The notes under the pieces: model-generated | Seen by the model: the letters and a program-made list of their open reading frames with translations, nothing else | What the model was told of the DNA's origin: nothing | Database searches by the model: none | Assembly (NCBI RefSeq): GCF_000235745.1 | Contig: NZ_AGSX01000141.1 | Coordinates: 1-64,000, forward strand | DNA from: Stutzerimonas stutzeri SDM-LAC | GTDB taxonomy: Bacteria > Pseudomonadota > Gammaproteobacteria > Pseudomonadales > Pseudomonadaceae | Direction of reading: 5' to 3' | Length of the DNA stretch: 64,000 nucleotides | Translations under genes and position numbers: made by a program | Part shown: piece by piece, positions 60,549 to 64,000 of the stretch | How the letters are laid out: each line of letters begins with the position of its first letter | How positions within the stretch are numbered: position 1 is the first letter of the stretch

Positions 60549-61850
60549 CTAGCTGGGAGGGGTCAGCAAGCCAGGCACATAACCGCACTTCATCACCAAG
60601 TCAGTCTCTCCGTGGAATTCTTCAAGAGATCCGTCACGGAAATCCCTCATCAAAATGCAACCTTTTTGATGGGCCGGAGCTGGGTAAAACATCAGAGAAA
60701 CAATTCTCAAGGCACTTGCTTCCTCGCCTGGTGCGGGTATCAGCCTTACCAGCTGCGGCTGATAGCTCTGCCAGATCTTACCGCTAAGCCTTTTCTTCAA
60801 AAGCTCAGCCCATTCATACGCCAGCGCAAAGAAATGATCGGGCATCCCAGGCCAGTAATAGCCAGCCTCACTTTGCCTTGGATTACCAACCTTCAACTGA
60901 GTTAATTCGCGCGCGATCATGCCCTCCAACGATGCGGGGGCAGCACCATACTCACTGCTCGGCTCGCCCCACGTTTTGGAAAGCAGATGCGATGTATACC
61001 TAGCGAGCTTGTGATAAAGGACATCAAGCACGGCTGGCCCGAGGGCGAGAAGAGCTTTCTGGATGTCGGAGCGCAATCCGCTCGTAAGCCTTTCATAGCC
61101 AGACAGCCCTTCGCTAGCGTAAACCAGCAGCCCGTGAGGGCTCTGGTCAGTAAGCTGAGGATGTCCAAGGTTCAGGTAGTAGATGCTAGGTACCTTGGCC
61201 CCAACAAAAACTCCGTTGGATACGCCCGGTACGTGGCAACGCATAAAACCAAGATTCAAAAGCCGCTTGACCTGGTGCTTCAGCGCAGCCGAGTTCAAGC
61301 CTGTCATCGCTCGGAGCCTCGCCTCTCCGATGCCTATAACAACACCGCACTGATCCGCGGAGATTAAAAGGGCAGCCAGGAGAACTCTCGTGGAAGCAGC
61401 TAGGCGACCATGCGCCCCTGGGGCTGCTGGACGCCCATCCTCGCGTACTTGTTTACGAGCAACCCTCACGCGCGTTGTATCCGCATCGGGCAAAGGCCTC
61501 TCTGCAAACACATCAGGCTCACAAAAAAGGCGCAGAACCAGATCCTCATGGGTAACTCTGCCCCTCTCGTTTTCGCCTAGCAGATCAAGCAAGGGTTGCG
61601 ACGCCTCATATTCTTGGCTTGGGCGCCCTTTCTGCTCAGCCAGTTTTTTCGTCGTCAACAATCCAGCCTCTACCAACCCCCGCGTAGCTTCTCTGACCAA
61701 CCTCTCCGTAAGACAGTGGAGCTTTGCAAATTCCTTGACCTTGTACGAAGCACCTAAACCTGCCGTCCACTGACACACCATAACCTGAAGCAAAAATCTA
61801 GCCTCTGCCCCAAGGCCATTAATCTCTGAAAAAACAAGCGCTCTATGCAT
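60549..61850 (-). CDS. Winged-helix protein of the right-end block, function unknown
   Basis: The 433-aa protein (ATG 61850) appears to have two winged-helix-like parts: an N-terminal one (KVKEFAKLHCLTERLVREAT, then EAGLLTTKK) and a second near residues 160-210 (EARLRAMTGLNSAALKHQVK, then RLLNLGFMRC). The arrangement recalls plasmid replication initiators, but I recognise no family. A GTG three codons upstream is an alternative start. It is divergent from the gene at 61928, across an AT-rich region. Confidence 0.65.
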   Translation of the reverse strand: MHRALVFSEINGLGAEARFLLQVMVCQWTAGLGASYKVKEFAKLHCLTERLVREATRGLVEAGLLTTKKLAEQKGRPSQEYEASQPLLDLLGENERGRVTHEDLVLRLFCEPDVFAERPLPDADTTRVRVARKQVREDGRPAAPGAHGRLAASTRVLLAALLISADQCGVVIGIGEARLRAMTGLNSAALKHQVKRLLNLGFMRCHVPGVSNGVFVGAKVPSIYYLNLGHPQLTDQSPHGLLVYASEGLSGYERLTSGLRSDIQKALLALGPAVLDVLYHKLARYTSHLLSKTWGEPSSEYGAAPASLEGMIARELTQLKVGNPRQSEAGYYWPGMPDHFFALAYEWAELLKKRLSGKIWQSYQPQLVRLIPAPGEEASALRIVSLMFYPAPAHQKGCILMRDFRDGSLEEFHGETDLVMKCGYVPGLLTPPS

Positions 61851-61927
61851 TACTAACACCGGAACATAGAAGAATTAGATGACGATTTATACCCTATATT
61901 TTCTGCTATTAATATTCATGTAACGTA
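61851..61927. promoter_or_regulatory. AT-rich divergent promoter region of the right-end block
   Basis: The stretch between the two divergent genes is strongly AT-rich (17 G/C in the 60 bases 61861-61920 by hand count) and is followed at once by 12-bp spaced GGTAA(C/T) repeats. This looks like a promoter or origin region. Confidence 0.5.
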
Positions 61928-62743
61928 ATGGGTAACGGCACAGGTAACACAACCGATAATTACGCAGGTAATATACCGTTAATCGACCTGATAACTGGAC
62001 ATGTAATGAGGCCTTATAGAAGCGAAAATAGCCGCCACGCGAAGGAGAGCTGGGAGCGAGATGGTCTAGAAGAAAGCGTTACGATTACGCCTCCTAGCTG
62101 GCTCAGCGAGGAGCGCAGAGAAGAATGGCTATGGGCTGCGAATTACCTACTTGAACGAACAACGTACCAAGATCGAGAACTTGGCCTTCTCATCCATGAC
62201 GACTTCAAAGCCCTCACTCGGTTAATCCACAATCTTGAGTCGACAACCCACGGCCTCAAGCTCCTTGCACGCCTGAGAAATGCAATCAGACAACGGCAGT
62301 ACCGCTCATCTAAAGGGAGTAGGACAACGTGCTCATTCACCCTCCCGGTAGCCATCAAAGCAGCACTGGGACGCCTAGCGAAAGGCAACAGAATCACCGT
62401 GACAGCCCAGATTCAACGCCTGATTGAGGACGCTACGGAACTGGCTAGCGAGCGGAAAGCGACGAAGCGCCAAGAGGCGCTGAATGCCAAGATCATGCGC
62501 AATGACTACAAGCTAGCGCTTGAGCTGAACAAAGTCAGAATTGACGAGACCGAGAAGCAATTGCGTCACTGCCAGAAGCAGCTAGCGCGATGGGAAACAT
62601 TCTGGAAGGATGAACCACTAGAGCTTTCAACCGACGACGAAGCCGCCGCTACGAAGCTTACTGAAGAGCGGATGCGCGCAATCAAGGAGGCAATCAGTGC
62701 GGCCGAAGCCAAGTATAGGATGCTAAGTCCGAGAGCAATTTAA
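61928..62743 (+). CDS. Ribbon-helix-helix-like protein, function unknown
   Basis: The 271-aa protein is not recognised as a named family. Residues ~131-168 (CSFTLPVAIKAALGRLAKGN, then RITVTAQIQRLIEDATE) look like a ribbon-helix-helix DNA-binding fold, and the C-terminal ~100 residues are a coiled coil (RIDETEKQLRHCQKQLARWE). The first 16 residues repeat in fours (GNGT GNTT DNYA GNIP) because the DNA below them carries 12-bp repeats; the true start may be later (for example ATG at 62007, MRPYRSENS). Possibly a replication or partition regulator. Confidence 0.6.
   Translation: MGNGTGNTTDNYAGNIPLIDLITGHVMRPYRSENSRHAKESWERDGLEESVTITPPSWLSEERREEWLWAANYLLERTTYQDRELGLLIHDDFKALTRLIHNLESTTHGLKLLARLRNAIRQRQYRSSKGSRTTCSFTLPVAIKAALGRLAKGNRITVTAQIQRLIEDATELASERKATKRQEALNAKIMRNDYKLALELNKVRIDETEKQLRHCQKQLARWETFWKDEPLELSTDDEAAATKLTEERMRAIKEAISAAEAKYRMLSPRAI
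61931..61972 (+). repeat. 12-bp spaced GGTAA(C/T) repeats, iteron-like
   Basis: GGTAAC at 61931 and 61943 and GGTAAT at 61967 fall on a 12-bp grid. A related GGTAACGG lies on the minus strand near 59829-59836 upstream of the Gp2-like gene. Few copies; iteron function is a guess. Confidence 0.4.
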
Positions 62744-62760
62744 GAGGCAAAGGAATCAAA

Positions 62761-62780
62761 ACAGGGTACAGAACCGGGTA
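62761..62780 (+). repeat. Two (A)C(C/A)GGGTA repeats, candidate integrase arm sites (right)
   Basis: ACAGGGTA at 62761-62768 and ACCGGGTA at 62773-62780 have the same orientation and the same 12-bp spacing as the left-end pair at 27406 and 27418. They end 54 bases before the attR core. Confidence 0.6.
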
Positions 62781-62833
62781 TGTAATTTATTAAAATTAAC
62801 AAAACCAACGTAATCATTGACCTCCAAGCCATG

Positions 62834-62853
62834 ACTTCCGCTTTAACGTCTGA
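62834..62853 (+). repeat. attR core: second copy of the ychF-end repeat
   Basis: ACTTCCGCTTTAACGTCTGA matches the last 20 bases of ychF with one silent change. The bases beyond it are the presumed original downstream region of ychF. Confidence 0.9.
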
Positions 62854-62892
62854 CGCTGCCACTCGATCAGCTCCCGCTGGACGATGCCCCTC

Positions 62893-62922
62893 AAGAAGCC
62901 CCGCTTACCCGCGGGGCTTCTT
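62893..62922 (+). terminator. Hairpin right of attR, probably the original ychF terminator
   Basis: AGAAGCCCCGC / GCGGGGCTTCT, 11 bp with a 6-base loop, followed by a weak T tract. It lies 40 bases after the attR repeat, the distance expected for a ychF terminator before the island came in. Confidence 0.7.
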
Positions 62923-63075
62923 ACATTTGGCGCCTGAAATATTGGCGTAACGTCGCGTCATCGGCTTGATCGCCGTATTCGTCTGACGACCGGCATGTCA
63001 TCTGCTACTTACGAGCGGAATATTCGCCCCGTTTATGCGGTCGGAACAGGCAGACTTTCCGACGCCGGAGTAGCG

Positions 63076-63774
63076 ATGAACAGCCTCACCGAACCCTTGA
63101 TTCAGCATCTCGACGACACCTTTTTCGACCGGGACGCGCAAATCGTCGCCCAGGATCTGCTAGGCACCGTGATTCGCCACTGCGTAGACGGGCTGTGGTT
63201 GTCGGCGCGCATCATCGAGACCGAGGCCTACTACATCGACGAGAAAGCCAGTCACTCTTCGCTCGGCCAAAGCCCCTCGCGGCGCGCCATGTTCATGCCA
63301 GCCGGCCATCTCTATCTTTATTATTCGCGCGGCGGCGACTCGCTCAACTTCAGCGTACAAGGGGACGGCAACGCTGTCTGCATCAAGGCTGGATATCCCT
63401 GGGTCGACTCGCTGTCATGTGAGGAATCCATCGAGCGCATGCGCAGCAACAGCCCAGCCGCCGCCGGCGGCCCTCGCCCTTTGACTCGTCTGTGCTCGGG
63501 CCAGACGCTGCTGTGCAAGGCGCTGGGATTGACCGTCACGCAATGGAACGCGCAACGCATGGACCCGACCCGCCTGCGCGTGGATGACATCGGCGCCCGC
63601 CCCGACATCATCCAGACGACGCGCCTGGGCATTCCAGCCGGCCGCGACGAGCACCTGCCCCACCGCTTCGTCGATGCAGGCTTCGCCGCGCACTGCACGC
63701 GCAACCCGCTGCGCCGTGGGCAAGTGGAAGGTGAGGACTACGCACTGCTGCGCCGCCAGCTGTTGGCGAGCTGA
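63076..63774 (+). CDS. DNA-3-methyladenine glycosylase (AAG/MPG family)
   Basis: The 232-aa enzyme removes alkylated bases such as 3-methyladenine in base excision repair. Family motifs are LIGTVIRH-like text (DLLGTVIRHCVDG), ARIIETEAYYIDEKASHS with the catalytic Glu, and MFMPAGHLYLYYSRGG. The ATG at 63076 has GGAG five bases upstream; an in-frame ATG at 62995 would add 27 residues without family support. It is an ordinary chromosomal gene beyond the right island end. Confidence 0.92.
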   Translation: MNSLTEPLIQHLDDTFFDRDAQIVAQDLLGTVIRHCVDGLWLSARIIETEAYYIDEKASHSSLGQSPSRRAMFMPAGHLYLYYSRGGDSLNFSVQGDGNAVCIKAGYPWVDSLSCEESIERMRSNSPAAAGGPRPLTRLCSGQTLLCKALGLTVTQWNAQRMDPTRLRVDDIGARPDIIQTTRLGIPAGRDEHLPHRFVDAGFAAHCTRNPLRRGQVEGEDYALLRRQLLAS

Positions 63775-63779
63775 ACGGC

Positions 63780-64000
63780 TTAGGTCGCCGCCCTGATCAA
63801 ACGAATACGGGAGATCTCCGATGGCGCGCCGAAACGCAGCGGCGGCCCCCAGTAACCCGTCCCGCGACTTATATAAATCTGCATCTCGTCGATACGCTGA
63901 AGGCCCGCTACCCATGGCTGTTGCCAACGCACGAAATGCATCCAGGGCCAAAACTGCCCGCCGTGCGTATGGCCGGATAGCTGCAGATCGCAGCCAGCGG
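63780..64000 (-). CDS. Metallophosphoesterase, C-terminal part (cut by window edge)
   Basis: The minus strand encodes the last 73 residues of a calcineurin-like phosphoesterase. [12 protein letters not shown] carries the GHTH metal-binding motif, followed by [20 protein letters not shown], typical of the YaeI-like membrane-associated type. The stop lies 5 bases after that of the convergent glycosylase gene. The rest is outside the window. Confidence 0.88.
   Translation of the reverse strand, partial: AGCDLQLSGHTHGGQFWPWMHFVRWQQPWVAGLQRIDEMQIYISRGTGYWGPPLRFGAPSEISRIRLIRAAT

Overview
The window comes from a gamma-proteobacterium of the Pseudomonas / Stutzerimonas (P. stutzeri) group. The backbone carries gene blocks in the order known from Pseudomonas chromosomes: secA-dciA; hpt/upp/uraA; pagL-murI-moeB-prmC-prfA-hemA divergent from TPR lipoprotein-lolB-ispE-tRNA-Gln-prs-rplY-pth-ychF. 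A DUF3509 protein and a LexA-controlled yebG also fit. No rRNA or CRISPR array is present.

Layout. 1-4.7 kb: 3'-truncated secA, the helicase-loader gene dciA, a small membrane protein, yebG and a DUF3509 gene. 4.9-11.1 kb: a MalT/AlkS-type LuxR regulator and a secreted DUF1302/DUF1329 pair. 11.6-14.6 kb: purine and pyrimidine salvage (hpt, upp, uraA) and a YkgJ-type cysteine-cluster protein. 14.6-20.1 kb (minus strand): lipid A deacylase, glutamate racemase, MoeB-like enzyme, PrmC and its substrate RF1, and glutamyl-tRNA reductase. 20.2-27.3 kb (plus strand): TPR lipoprotein, LolB, IspE, two tRNA-Gln, PRPP synthetase, ribosomal protein L25, peptidyl-tRNA hydrolase and YchF.

27,289-62,853 is a genomic island of about 35.6 kb inserted at the very 3' end of ychF. 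A 20-bp direct repeat with one mismatch, synonymous for ychF, covers the last ychF codons at the left junction (27,269-27,288) and recurs at 62,834-62,853. A P4-type tyrosine integrase gene lies just inside the left end, and candidate integrase arm sites spaced by 12 bp lie near both ends. I see no conjugation genes. Cargo, left to right: a two-partner secretion exoprotein (about 1,505 aa, 16 GLUG repeats) with its transporter; a recombination-like module (zinc-ribbon protein, DUF932, YqaJ/lambda-exonuclease-type nuclease, directionality-factor-like protein, RadC-type JAMM protein) whose genes are separated by hairpins; a BREX defence operon of type-3 composition (brxR-brxF-brxC-pglX-PLD-like gene-brxH-pglZ-BrxA-position gene); a head-to-head pair made of a PD-(D/E)xK nuclease and a CoiA-like zinc-finger protein; and a right-end block (inovirus Gp2-like protein, AlpA regulator, winged-helix protein, ribbon-helix-helix-like protein) that looks like replication and excision control.

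Beyond the island the chromosome resumes with a 3-methyladenine DNA glycosylase and a truncated metallophosphoesterase. The points most worth following up are the nuclease/CoiA-like pair beside BREX, the additional PLD-like gene inside the BREX operon, the palindrome over the BREX promoter, the hairpin-separated recombination module, and the repeat-rich candidate origin at the right end.
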